From the NCBI GenBank assembly GCA_016188735.1, contig JACPHF010000077.1, positions 1 to 5,875 of the forward strand: DNA of 5,875 nucleotides, written 5' to 3'. Of this stretch, positions 1-5,370 are shown one piece after another. The notes below the pieces were generated by a model. That model searched no databases. It was not told the DNA's origin and saw only the letters and a list, made by a program, of their open reading frames with translations. Numbering within the stretch: the first letter of the stretch is position 1; every line of letters starts with the position of its first letter. Made by a program: the position numbers and the translations under genes. This DNA is from Parcubacteria group bacterium. Its GTDB lineage: Bacteria > Patescibacteriota > Minisyncoccia > Minisyncoccales > UBA10102.

Positions 1-1241
1 CCTTTTCTGTGGAGTTTCCGGTGGTACGAGATGGCAAAGCGGTGCGCCTCGTCCCGGATATGCATTAAAACATTGCGAAGCGCGAGCGACATAGAGCTCA
101 AAAGTATAGAGGTTTTGCGGCCAGGCAGAAACAGCTCATTGTTTTGTTTCGCAAGGGCGCCTACTGCAAAGGATAATCCCTTGTATGGTTTGAGTGCTTT
201 TAGAGCTGCCGTAAGCTGAGGTTTCCCCCCGTCAATGAGCATGAAATCGGGAGACGGCCATTCTGCATGCGACAACCGGCGCGAGACGAGTTCTTGCATC
301 ATGGCAAAGTCGTTCGGCTTGCCGTCAAGATGAATCTTGAACTTCCGGTATTCATTCTTGTCGGGCTTGCCGTTCACGAATACGACAAGAGACCCCGTTG
401 TTTCTTTTCCCTGGATATTGGAGATGTCATACGCTTCCATGCGCACGATGTCGCGCGTTCCGCTGAGAATTGTTTTGAGTTCTTGCGCTGCGCTTTTGTA
501 ATCTCTTACAGGATTTTGCTCATGAACTTGTCTTTGGGAAAGCAGGCTGGTATGAGAGAATACGTTTTCCAGGGCGCGAATTCTGTCCCGCAGCTTGCCT
601 GCGGCTTCATAGTGTTCAAGTAGAGACGCGCGGCCCATTTCCTTTTTCAGGTTTCTTAGAACAGAAGTGTTTTTGCCTTGCAATACGGCAACAAGATTGC
701 GGATGTTTTTTTTGTACTGCTTTGCATCGGGAGCAGGGCCGGGGCACAAGCCAAGATGGCAGTACTGGCACAGGATTTTGGGATGGATTTTTGAGGTATA
801 GTATGGAAAAACTTCCCGCAGGCTTCGCAAAACGAGCTTGATTGGTTTGCCCTCTGTGAACGGGCCAATGTAATTCAATCGTTTTGAGGGCTGATGTGTT
901 AGGAATACGCGGGGCAGGTCTTCTTTGGTAATGGCGACATAAAAATAGTTTTTGTCGTCCCGCCACATCACGTTGTATTTGGGCTGTCGCTGTTTGATGA
1001 GCCGTGATTCCAACAAAAGAGCCTCAATCTCAGAACCGGTTTCCAGATACCCTATTTTTTGCACCCGATCTATGAACAGATTGTCTCTGTAGGAAGGTTC
1101 CTGAAAGTGATTTCTTATCCTGCTCCGCAGATTTGCGGCCTTTCCTATATATAACAACCCTTCCTTTCCAAAAAAGGCATACACTCCGGTTTCCCGGGGT
1201 ATTTTTTCCAGGTTTTTTGCTTTGACGTATACGAATCCCAT
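1..1241 (-). CDS. uvrC: UvrABC system protein C (excinuclease subunit C), 3' part cut off by window edge
   Basis: UvrC is the nuclease of nucleotide excision repair: with UvrB it cuts the damaged strand on both sides of the lesion. The first 413 residues are read without interruption. The N-terminal GIY-YIG domain (about residues 13-90) shows GVY at 19-21, YIG at 31-33, the probable catalytic Arg39 in NLRSRI and the acidic SEIEALLLE stretch at 70-78. A UVR (UvrB-binding) motif lies at about 190-225 (HYEAAGKLRDRIRALE). The RNase H-like endonuclease domain follows with D272 (AYDISN), D337 (LIDGG) and H400 (DEAHRFA), matching the family's Asp-Asp-His triad in order and spacing. The cysteine-rich segment at 150-170 is degenerate (S150, C158, C161, C166, A170). 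The ATG at 1239-1241 is fixed by an in-frame TAG four codons upstream; only a weak AGG precedes it. The C-terminal helix-hairpin-helix region, if present, lies outside the window. Identification is very secure. Confidence 0.97.
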   Translation of the reverse strand, partial: MGFVYVKAKNLEKIPRETGVYAFFGKEGLLYIGKAANLRSRIRNHFQEPSYRDNLFIDRVQKIGYLETGSEIEALLLESRLIKQRQPKYNVMWRDDKNYFYVAITKEDLPRVFLTHQPSKRLNYIGPFTEGKPIKLVLRSLREVFPYYTSKIHPKILCQYCHLGLCPGPAPDAKQYKKNIRNLVAVLQGKNTSVLRNLKKEMGRASLLEHYEAAGKLRDRIRALENVFSHTSLLSQRQVHEQNPVRDYKSAAQELKTILSGTRDIVRMEAYDISNIQGKETTGSLVVFVNGKPDKNEYRKFKIHLDGKPNDFAMMQELVSRRLSHAEWPSPDFMLIDGGKPQLTAALKALKPYKGLSFAVGALAKQNNELFLPGRKTSILLSSMSLALRNVLMHIRDEAHRFAISYHRKLHRK

Positions 1242-1296
1242 ATATACAACCTAGACGTAGTTTCGTCGGTAATCAAGTTTAGCAATAGTTTGATGT

Positions 1297-1326
1297 ATTT
1301 TACGATTGTTTAACAGAATTAGAAAA
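1297..1326 (-). promoter_or_regulatory. Possible uvrC promoter
   Basis: On the minus strand a TAAAAT hexamer (1297-1302, five of six matches to TATAAT) lies 18 nt downstream of TTTTCT (1321-1326, three of six matches to TTGACA). It would place the start of transcription about 50 nt upstream of the uvrC ATG. The -35 element overlaps the T-run of the tRNA terminator, so uvrC would be re-initiated right where tRNA transcription ends. The -35 match is poor, so this is only a candidate. Confidence 0.3.
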
Positions 1327-1345
1327 AGACCGACTTTCGTCGGTC
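1323..1345 (-). terminator. Intrinsic terminator after the tRNA gene
   Basis: The minus strand carries a perfect 7-bp stem GACCGAC/GTCGGTC closed by a GAAA tetraloop and followed at once by TTTTT. The hairpin begins 3 nt after the tRNA discriminator base. It ends the tRNA transcript and insulates uvrC from it. There is no T-run on the plus-strand side, so it acts in one direction only. Confidence 0.9.
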
Positions 1346-1348
1346 CTG

Positions 1349-1422
1349 TTGGGGAGGGCGGATTTGAACCGCCGGCCTTGCTCCACAGAGGAGCACGCTC
1401 TACCAAGCTGAGCTACTCCCCA
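1349..1422 (-). tRNA. tRNA-Gln (anticodon CUG), no encoded CCA
   Basis: The minus strand folds as a full cloverleaf. The acceptor stem is TGGGGAG/CTCCCCA (7 bp), the D-arm GCTC/GAGC, the anticodon stem TGCTC/GAGCA and the T-arm GGCGG/CCGCC with loop TTCAAAT; the variable loop has 5 nt. The 7-nt anticodon loop reads C-T-C-T-G-T-G (1384-1390), giving anticodon CUG at 1386-1388. The U1-A72 pair is a known hallmark of bacterial tRNA-Gln and supports the isotype. The discriminator is A at 1349 and is followed by CAG, so CCA must be added by nucleotidyltransferase. Oddities are U rather than a purine at position 37 and a possible C32-G38 pair. A shifted reading would give GUG (His), but that breaks the anticodon stem and lacks the G(-1) of tRNA-His. 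The tRNA call is secure; the isotype less so. Confidence 0.9.
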
Positions 1423-1462
1423 TTGATGCGGAGACGCGTGTAAAAGATCTAATAAAGAACTG

Positions 1463-1519
1463 GACGAAGAGGAGGGGGTGTGGAGGCTGTCTGAGACTCC
1501 ACCCCCTCCTCTCTTCGTC
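1463..1519. repeat. Long imperfect inverted repeat (hairpin)
   Basis: Two 23-nt arms (1463-1485 and 1497-1519) are complementary apart from a 2-nt bulge on each side, around an 11-nt loop (1486-1496). The arms form three paired blocks: GACGAAGAG, GAGGGGGTG and GAG, with their complements. One arm is almost pure purine and the other almost pure pyrimidine. Read on the minus strand the hairpin is followed by CAGTTCTTTATT, a loose U-rich tract, so it could act as a terminator or processing signal between the small ORF and the tRNA. Read on the plus strand no T-run follows. Confidence 0.8.
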
Positions 1520-1529
1520 GCACCATGAA

Positions 1530-1579
1530 ACCTGCGCGTTGCAGGTATCAGGCCGCCGTGATCGCGGTCACGATCCTGC
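1530..1579 (-). promoter_or_regulatory. Mutually exclusive hairpins, attenuator-like
   Basis: On the minus strand three segments can pair in two incompatible ways. Segment 1 (GCAGGATC, 1572-1579) lies in the first codons of the small ORF. Segment 2 (GATACCTGC, 1541-1549) overlaps its stop codon. Segment 3 (GCAGGT, 1530-1535) lies just beyond. Segment 2 pairs either with 1 (eight pairs, one bulged base) or with 3 (ACCTGC/GCAGGT, six pairs, 5-nt loop). Segments 1 and 3 share the 7-mer GCGCAGG. A further 5-bp hairpin, GATCG/CGATC (1560-1575), competes for segment 1. The pairings are visible in the sequence; a regulatory role is inference. Confidence 0.35.
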
Positions 1580-1583
1580 GCAT
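1548..1583 (-). CDS. Possible 11-residue leader peptide or small ORF
   Basis: A minus-strand ATG (1581-1583) starts the peptide MRRIVTAITAA and ends at TGA (1548-1550). It is preceded by AAGGAGGA (1591-1598), with 8 nt between AGGAGG and the ATG. This is the strongest Shine-Dalgarno in the window, better than those of the repair genes or the C39 gene. The peptide has a basic start and is rich in Ile, Val, Thr and Ala, in a style reminiscent of thr or ilv leader peptides; such similarity is weak evidence at this length. Its codons overlap the competing hairpins, and a candidate promoter lies upstream at 1654-1683. The nearest downstream gene on this strand is the tRNA. It could instead be the remnant of a signal-peptide-bearing gene cut short by TGA, or chance. 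Confidence 0.35.
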   Translation of the reverse strand: MRRIVTAITAA

Positions 1584-1653
1584 TGGGTGCTCCTCCTTCC
1601 CTGCGTACACAAGAGCGGCAAACTCTTGGTAACATTATCTTACTACAAAACGA

Positions 1654-1683
1654 ATTATTGTCTACTAGATAAAAGAGAGACAA
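1654..1683 (-). promoter_or_regulatory. Candidate promoter for leader ORF and tRNA
   Basis: The minus strand reads TTGTCT (1678-1683, four of six matches to TTGACA), an 18-nt spacer and AATAAT (1654-1659, five of six matches to TATAAT). It would start transcription near 1646, about 60 nt upstream of the small ORF. It is the best candidate I can see for a promoter of the tRNA, because no convincing one lies directly upstream of 1422. Confidence 0.35.
1658..1683. repeat. Dyad TTGTCT-N14-AGACAA
   Basis: TTGTCT (1658-1663) is repeated in inverted orientation as AGACAA (1678-1683) with 14 nt between. The outward flanks are also alike: ATTATTGTCT on one strand and TATTTTGTCT on the other match at 8 of 10 positions. 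Each arm can serve as a -35-like box for one direction. The dyad could be a regulator site shared by the divergent transcripts, but the arms are short and A/T-rich. Confidence 0.35.
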
Positions 1684-1694
1684 AATAGCATATC

Positions 1695-1723
1695 TTGCGG
1701 CATCTTGACATTCAGGGTACAAT
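1695..1723 (+). promoter_or_regulatory. Candidate uvrA promoter
   Basis: TTGCGG (1695-1700), a 17-nt spacer and TACAAT (1718-1723, five of six matches to TATAAT) would start transcription near 1730, leaving a leader of about 20 nt before the uvrA ATG. A weaker alternative upstream is TTGTCT (1658-1663), 17 nt, CAAAAT (1681-1686). I see no LexA-type SOS box of the Gram-negative or Bacillus form. Confidence 0.45.
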
Positions 1724-1750
1724 ACAAAGCCTTTGAGCCGATCACGGGTT

Positions 1751-4561
1751 ATGAAACAAGATATCATTCAAATTCGCGGCGCGCGGGTCCACAATCTCAA
1801 GAACGTTGACGTTGATATTCCCAAGAACAAGCTTGTGGTGATCACCGGGCTCTCGGGTTCCGGGAAGAGTTCGCTCGCGTTCGATACGCTCTATGCGGAA
1901 GGCCAGCGCAGGTACGTTGAGAGCCTGAGTGCTTACGCGCGCCAGTTCCTGGGCGTCATGGACAAGCCCGACGTGGACCGCATCGACGGCATCAGCCCCG
2001 CAATTTCCATTGATCAGAGAAAGGGCAGTCATAATCCGCGTTCCACGGTAGGCACCATCACGGAGATCTACGACTATCTCAGATTATTGTTTGCGAGAAT
2101 CGGAGTTCCGCATTGTCCCAAGTGCGGAAAACAGGTGAAGCGCCAAAGCCCCAGCCAGATCACGGAACAGCTCAGTCGGTTTCAGCAGGGAAAAGAAATC
2201 ATGATTTTGGGTCCTGCGGTGCGCGACAGGAAAGGAGAGCATCGGGGAACCCTGGAAGAAATCCAGCGCGGCGGATTCGTGAGGGTTCGCATAGACGGAA
2301 TCGTATGGCGCATTGAAGAGGCGCTGGAAAAAGAACTGGACCGGAAAAAGAAACACACCATTGACGTGGTGGTGGATCGGCTGGTCATTGAAAAGGATTT
2401 GGATCGTTCCCGGCTCGCAGATTCGGTGGAGACCGCCCTTCGCCTCGGGAAAGGAGTCGTTGCAATAGCTCGGCAGGGGGTCGCGGACCTGGTATTTTCA
2501 GAGCGCTTTGCCTGCGAATCATGCGGCATCAGTCTGCCTGAGATCGAACCCCGCATTTTCTCTTTCAACAGCCCGTACGGCGCCTGCCCTTCCTGCCAGG
2601 GGCTGGGGGAAAAGCTCGAGGTTGATCCCAGCCTTGTCATTCCCAATCAGCGTCTTTCTATCGCGGAAGGAGCGATTTTCCCCTGGGCGCATGCTTCCCA
2701 TAAGATTGGAAGGCAGGGGTTCTTTTGGTGGAAGCTGGAAGAGCTGGCAAAACGAGAAAAGTTTTCTCTCGAGGTTCCCGCAAAAGATCTGCCGAAAAAA
2801 GTCATTGACCTCGTGCTTCAGGGAAGCGGAGAATTTGAAGGCGTCATTCCCTGGCTTCAGCGCAGGTACCACGAAACCGATTCTGAGTACGCGAGAGAAG
2901 AAATCGAGCAGTACATGGTTGAGCGCACCTGCGAGGCCTGCAAAGGAAAGCGCCTGAAGCCGGAAGTGCTGAGTGTTCATGTGCGCGGGAAATCCATAGA
3001 TGACGCGGTGCAGCTCAGCAGTGAGAAGGCGAGCGCGTTTTTCCGCGACCTTTCCTCTCAGATGTCCAGCCAGGAGAAATCGATTGCGCTTCCCATCGTA
3101 AAAGAGATTGGAAACCGCCTGCAGTTCCTCATGGACGTGGGCCTGGACTATCTCACCCTTTCCAGAAAGGCAGGCACGCTTTCCGGAGGAGAAGAGCAGC
3201 GCATCCGCCTGGCAACGCAGATCGGCTCCAAGCTCACCGGAGTGCTGTATATCCTAGACGAGCCCTCGATCGGCTTGCATGCGCGCGATCAGGCAAAGCT
3301 CATCGCAACCCTCAAGCAACTGAGAGATATCGGAAACAGCGTCCTGGTGGTGGAGCACGATCCCCAAACCATCAAGGCAGCCGACTGGGTCATTGACTGC
3401 GGTCCCGGAGCCGGGAAGCACGGAGGGAAAATCATGTTTCAGGGTACGCCCTTTCAGCTTTTAAAAAGCAAAACGCTTACCGGAGAATATCTTGCGGGGA
3501 AAAAGAAGGCGTATGTTCTTCCCGTAGATTCCAATGGCAAGAAGCAAAAATTCCTGGTTATCAAAAAGGCAAAAGAACATAATCTGAAAGACATTGACGT
3601 GCGCATTCCGCTCGAAAAGTTCGTATGCGTGACAGGAGTATCGGGATCCGGAAAGAGCACGCTCGTGAACGACATTCTCGCAAAATCCCTGCTCAAGAAG
3701 CTCTACCGGGCAAAAGAAGAGCCGGGGGCTCACGATAAAATAGAGGGTGCGGAGTTTCTTAATAAGGCGGCGCTCATTGACCAGTCGCCCATAGGCCGCA
3801 CCCCGCGTTCCAATCCCGCCACGTATACAGGCGCATTCGACACCATTCGCGATCTGTTCGCCAAGACAAAAGAGGCCAAAATCAGAGGATACAAATTGGG
3901 CCGTTTCTCTTTCAACGTGAAGGGGGGAAGGTGCGAATCGTGCGAAGGCCAGGGGTTAAAAAAGATTGAAATGTACTTTCTGCCCGACGTCTACGTTGAA
4001 TGCGAAGAATGCCAGGGCAAGCGGTACAACAGGGAAGTATTGGAGATCGAATACAAAGGAAAGAATATTTCCGATGTTCTGCGTTTCACCGTGGAAGAAG
4101 CGCTTGAGTTCTTCAAGAACATTCCGGCTCTCACCCAGAAACTGAAAACGCTCAACGACGTGGGATTGGGCTATGTTGAGGTTGGCCAGCCGGCTCCGTC
4201 TCTTTCGGGAGGAGAGGCTCAGCGGGTAAAGCTTGCCACCGAGCTTGCGAAGCGCGCCACCGGCAAAACGCTGTATATTTTAGACGAGCCCACCACGGGC
4301 CTGCATTTTGACGACGTGAAGAAGCTTCTCCACGTGCTCAGGGAATTGGTGGCAAAGGGAAACACGGTAGCGATCATTGAGCACAACCTGGACGTGATTT
4401 TGAGTTCCGACTGGGTAATCGATCTCGGGCCCGAGGGAGGAGATCGCGGGGGAACGATTGTCGCGGAAGGAACCCCCCGGGATATTATGAAAAGCAAAAA
4501 GAGCTACACCGGCCAGTGGCTTGCCCTGAGTAGGATCGAAGGGCTCAAGAGCCGTGCCTAA
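1751..4561 (+). CDS. uvrA: UvrABC system protein A (excinuclease ABC subunit A)
   Basis: UvrA is the damage-recognition ATPase of nucleotide excision repair; as a dimer it scans DNA and loads UvrB. The protein has 936 residues, close to E. coli UvrA (940), and both ABC ATPase modules are intact. Module 1 has Walker [10 protein letters not shown] at 33-41, signature LSGGEEQ at 477-483 and Walker B LYILDEP at 499-505. Module 2 has Walker [10 protein letters not shown] at 629-637, signature LSGGEAQ at 818-824 and Walker B LYILDEP at 841-847. Zinc modules are C255/C258 with C279/C282, and C728/C731 with C751/C754; extra CxxC pairs sit at 122/125 and 394/397. The conserved [18 protein letters not shown] stretch precedes the second zinc module. 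The ATG at 1751 is preferred over the in-frame TTG at 1733 because homologues begin just before the IRGAR-HNLKN motif. No strong Shine-Dalgarno is seen. uvrA is divergent from uvrC, with a tRNA between them. Confidence 0.98.
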   Translation: MKQDIIQIRGARVHNLKNVDVDIPKNKLVVITGLSGSGKSSLAFDTLYAEGQRRYVESLSAYARQFLGVMDKPDVDRIDGISPAISIDQRKGSHNPRSTVGTITEIYDYLRLLFARIGVPHCPKCGKQVKRQSPSQITEQLSRFQQGKEIMILGPAVRDRKGEHRGTLEEIQRGGFVRVRIDGIVWRIEEALEKELDRKKKHTIDVVVDRLVIEKDLDRSRLADSVETALRLGKGVVAIARQGVADLVFSERFACESCGISLPEIEPRIFSFNSPYGACPSCQGLGEKLEVDPSLVIPNQRLSIAEGAIFPWAHASHKIGRQGFFWWKLEELAKREKFSLEVPAKDLPKKVIDLVLQGSGEFEGVIPWLQRRYHETDSEYAREEIEQYMVERTCEACKGKRLKPEVLSVHVRGKSIDDAVQLSSEKASAFFRDLSSQMSSQEKSIALPIVKEIGNRLQFLMDVGLDYLTLSRKAGTLSGGEEQRIRLATQIGSKLTGVLYILDEPSIGLHARDQAKLIATLKQLRDIGNSVLVVEHDPQTIKAADWVIDCGPGAGKHGGKIMFQGTPFQLLKSKTLTGEYLAGKKKAYVLPVDSNGKKQKFLVIKKAKEHNLKDIDVRIPLEKFVCVTGVSGSGKSTLVNDILAKSLLKKLYRAKEEPGAHDKIEGAEFLNKAALIDQSPIGRTPRSNPATYTGAFDTIRDLFAKTKEAKIRGYKLGRFSFNVKGGRCESCEGQGLKKIEMYFLPDVYVECEECQGKRYNREVLEIEYKGKNISDVLRFTVEEALEFFKNIPALTQKLKTLNDVGLGYVEVGQPAPSLSGGEAQRVKLATELAKRATGKTLYILDEPTTGLHFDDVKKLLHVLRELVAKGNTVAIIEHNLDVILSSDWVIDLGPEGGDRGGTIVAEGTPRDIMKSKKSYTGQWLALSRIEGLKSRA

Positions 4562-4573
4562 ATCTCATTTAGG

Positions 4574-4615
4574 AAAAGAAAAGGGGCCGTAACTTCAGTG
4601 CGAAGTTCGTGCCCC
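4574..4615 (-). terminator. Intrinsic terminator of the C39-like gene
   Basis: The minus strand forms a hairpin (4583-4615) with outer stem GGGGC/GCCCC, a 3-nt by 3-nt internal loop and inner stem AACTTC/GAAGTT around a 5-nt loop, followed by TTTTCTTTT. It starts 7 nt after the TAG of the minus-strand gene and lies between two convergent genes. The plus-strand side has no T-run, so uvrA gets at most weak termination from it. Confidence 0.85.
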
Positions 4616-4622
4616 AGATGGA

Positions 4623-5258
4623 CTAACGATAGTCCTTGTAACTTACGAAGGTCCAGGATCCTTGCCAGTCGCTTCCGGCGGCTGAGAAGGGGGAACCGAA
4701 CCAGTCGTAGAGGTTCATGAATGACCAGGCGTCAACTGGCCCAACGAATCCCAATGGGTCGGCGACGTAAATCGCCGTAACGGTTCCTCCATTGTCGGCT
4801 TCGTAGCCGTATGCAACCATGGCATGGTTGCCAGCCTGGCCGTAGAAGACGACCGGGGAACCGCTATTGAGGCGTCCGATCAGCTCGTAAAGAGCTGTCG
4901 TCCGGTCCCAGTAACTGTGGATCCGACCCTCGCCGCCGAAGTAACGCATGAGATGCGCATTGCCAGTCGGGTCGATACCTGGATCGCGTGTTACGTTCCC
5001 GCTCTTCCCGACCGCAAACATCGCTGCGAGCGACCAGGTCTCGACCTCGAAGGTCGACATAACCATGGTCGACGCGGCGGCGACGCAGTACGGCGTCAGT
5101 CCGTAGACCCACCCTTCCGGAGCCGGCTCGGAGAGCTGGCTAACGAAGCGGATGGGGAGAACCAGTCTCGATCCTCCTGAGGCGCTTGCTTCTTCGCTCT
5201 TTAGAGCGGAGAACGTTAGGGTCAGCGCGATCGCGAAGATGACGCTTAGGAACTTCAT
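4623..5258 (-). CDS. Secreted C39-family-like cysteine peptidase
   Basis: The protein has 211 residues. It starts with a clear signal peptide: lysine at 2, hydrophobic residues 3-19, and a probable signal peptidase I site after ASA at 24-26. The mature part has the C39-like papain-fold pattern: Cys in PYCVAAASTMVM (C58), His in GNHAMVAYGYE (H145) and Asp in YVADPLG (D167), in the expected order. The C-terminal part is aromatic-rich (WSFMNLYDWFG, WQGSWTFVSY). There is no ABC transporter or bacteriocin precursor nearby, so a role in leader-peptide processing is not supported; an exported peptidase of unknown substrate, or a catalytically inactive relative, fits better. The oxyanion Gln usually found a few residues before the Cys is not obvious. 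The start is supported by AAAGGAGC six nt upstream of the ATG. The gene has its own promoter and terminator and is monocistronic. The family call rests on motifs, not on a search. Confidence 0.8.
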   Translation of the reverse strand: MKFLSVIFAIALTLTFSALKSEEASASGGSRLVLPIRFVSQLSEPAPEGWVYGLTPYCVAAASTMVMSTFEVETWSLAAMFAVGKSGNVTRDPGIDPTGNAHLMRYFGGEGRIHSYWDRTTALYELIGRLNSGSPVVFYGQAGNHAMVAYGYEADNGGTVTAIYVADPLGFVGPVDAWSFMNLYDWFGSPFSAAGSDWQGSWTFVSYKDYR

Positions 5259-5320
5259 GTTCCCGCTCCTTTCTGTTTTTTGTCGGTTTGTCAGCCACAG
5301 GCAATGTTACGTGCTGTATT

Positions 5321-5350
5321 AATATAAGCATATTTATCTATTTTTGTCAA
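5321..5350 (-). promoter_or_regulatory. Sigma70-type promoter of the C39-like gene
   Basis: The minus strand has a perfect TTGACA (5345-5350), an 18-nt A/T-rich spacer and TATATT (5321-5326, five of six matches). Transcription would start near 5313, leaving a leader of about 55 nt before the ATG. It lies about 20 bp downstream of the stop codon of the beta-helix gene, so the two genes are separate units. It is the best promoter match in the window. Confidence 0.75.
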
Positions 5351-5370
5351 GTGCTCGTTGAGCGAGTTAA

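Larger units (their letters stand above)
1423..1750. other. Structured intergenic region between tRNA and uvrA
   Basis: This stretch of 328 bases holds no conventional gene. From left to right it contains a short linker with no clear tRNA promoter (1423-1462), a long imperfect hairpin (1463-1519), a cluster of small competing hairpins and an 11-codon minus-strand ORF (1530-1597), a 6-bp hairpin (CAAGAG/CTCTTG, 1610-1628), an A/T-rich zone with promoter-like elements facing both ways (1654-1686), and the uvrA promoter region (1695-1750). By eye the part from 1463 to about 1600 is clearly more G/C-rich than the A/T-rich part that follows. Confidence 0.7.

Noticed and set aside
267..623. Plus-strand open frame of 118 codons inside uvrC
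   Set aside because: It is antisense to the continuous, motif-rich uvrC frame and has no recognisable protein features or ribosome binding site.
1705..1710. Perfect TTGACA hexamer upstream of uvrA
   Set aside because: At 16-18 nt downstream there is only CAAAGCCTTT-type sequence with no -10 match; the nearby TACAAT is 7 nt away, too close to pair with it.
1733..1750. TTG start for uvrA, 6 codons upstream of the ATG
   Set aside because: It lies at or next to the predicted transcription start, has no Shine-Dalgarno, and adds residues (SRSRV) not expected before the conserved UvrA N-terminus.
1242..1750. SOS (LexA) operator for uvrA or uvrC
   Set aside because: I looked for CTG-N10-CAG and GAAC-N4-GTTC type sites in both promoter regions and found none that stood out.
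1300..1767. A 155-codon minus-strand open frame between uvrC and uvrA
   Set aside because: It runs through the terminator, the whole tRNA and the long hairpin, and its sequence (WGVAQLGRA, serine runs) is what translated tRNA and purine/pyrimidine repeats give. It is not a protein gene.
4824..5180. Plus-strand open frame of 118 codons opposite the C39-like gene
   Set aside because: The minus frame has a signal peptide, a Shine-Dalgarno, a promoter, a terminator and catalytic motifs; the plus frame has none and is Arg/Asp-rich in the way antisense frames often are.
5341..5370. Possible terminator after the beta-helix gene
   Set aside because: Only a 4-bp stem (CTCG/CGAG or GCTC/GAGC) forms and no T-run follows; the A-rich sequence there belongs to the promoter of the C39-like gene.
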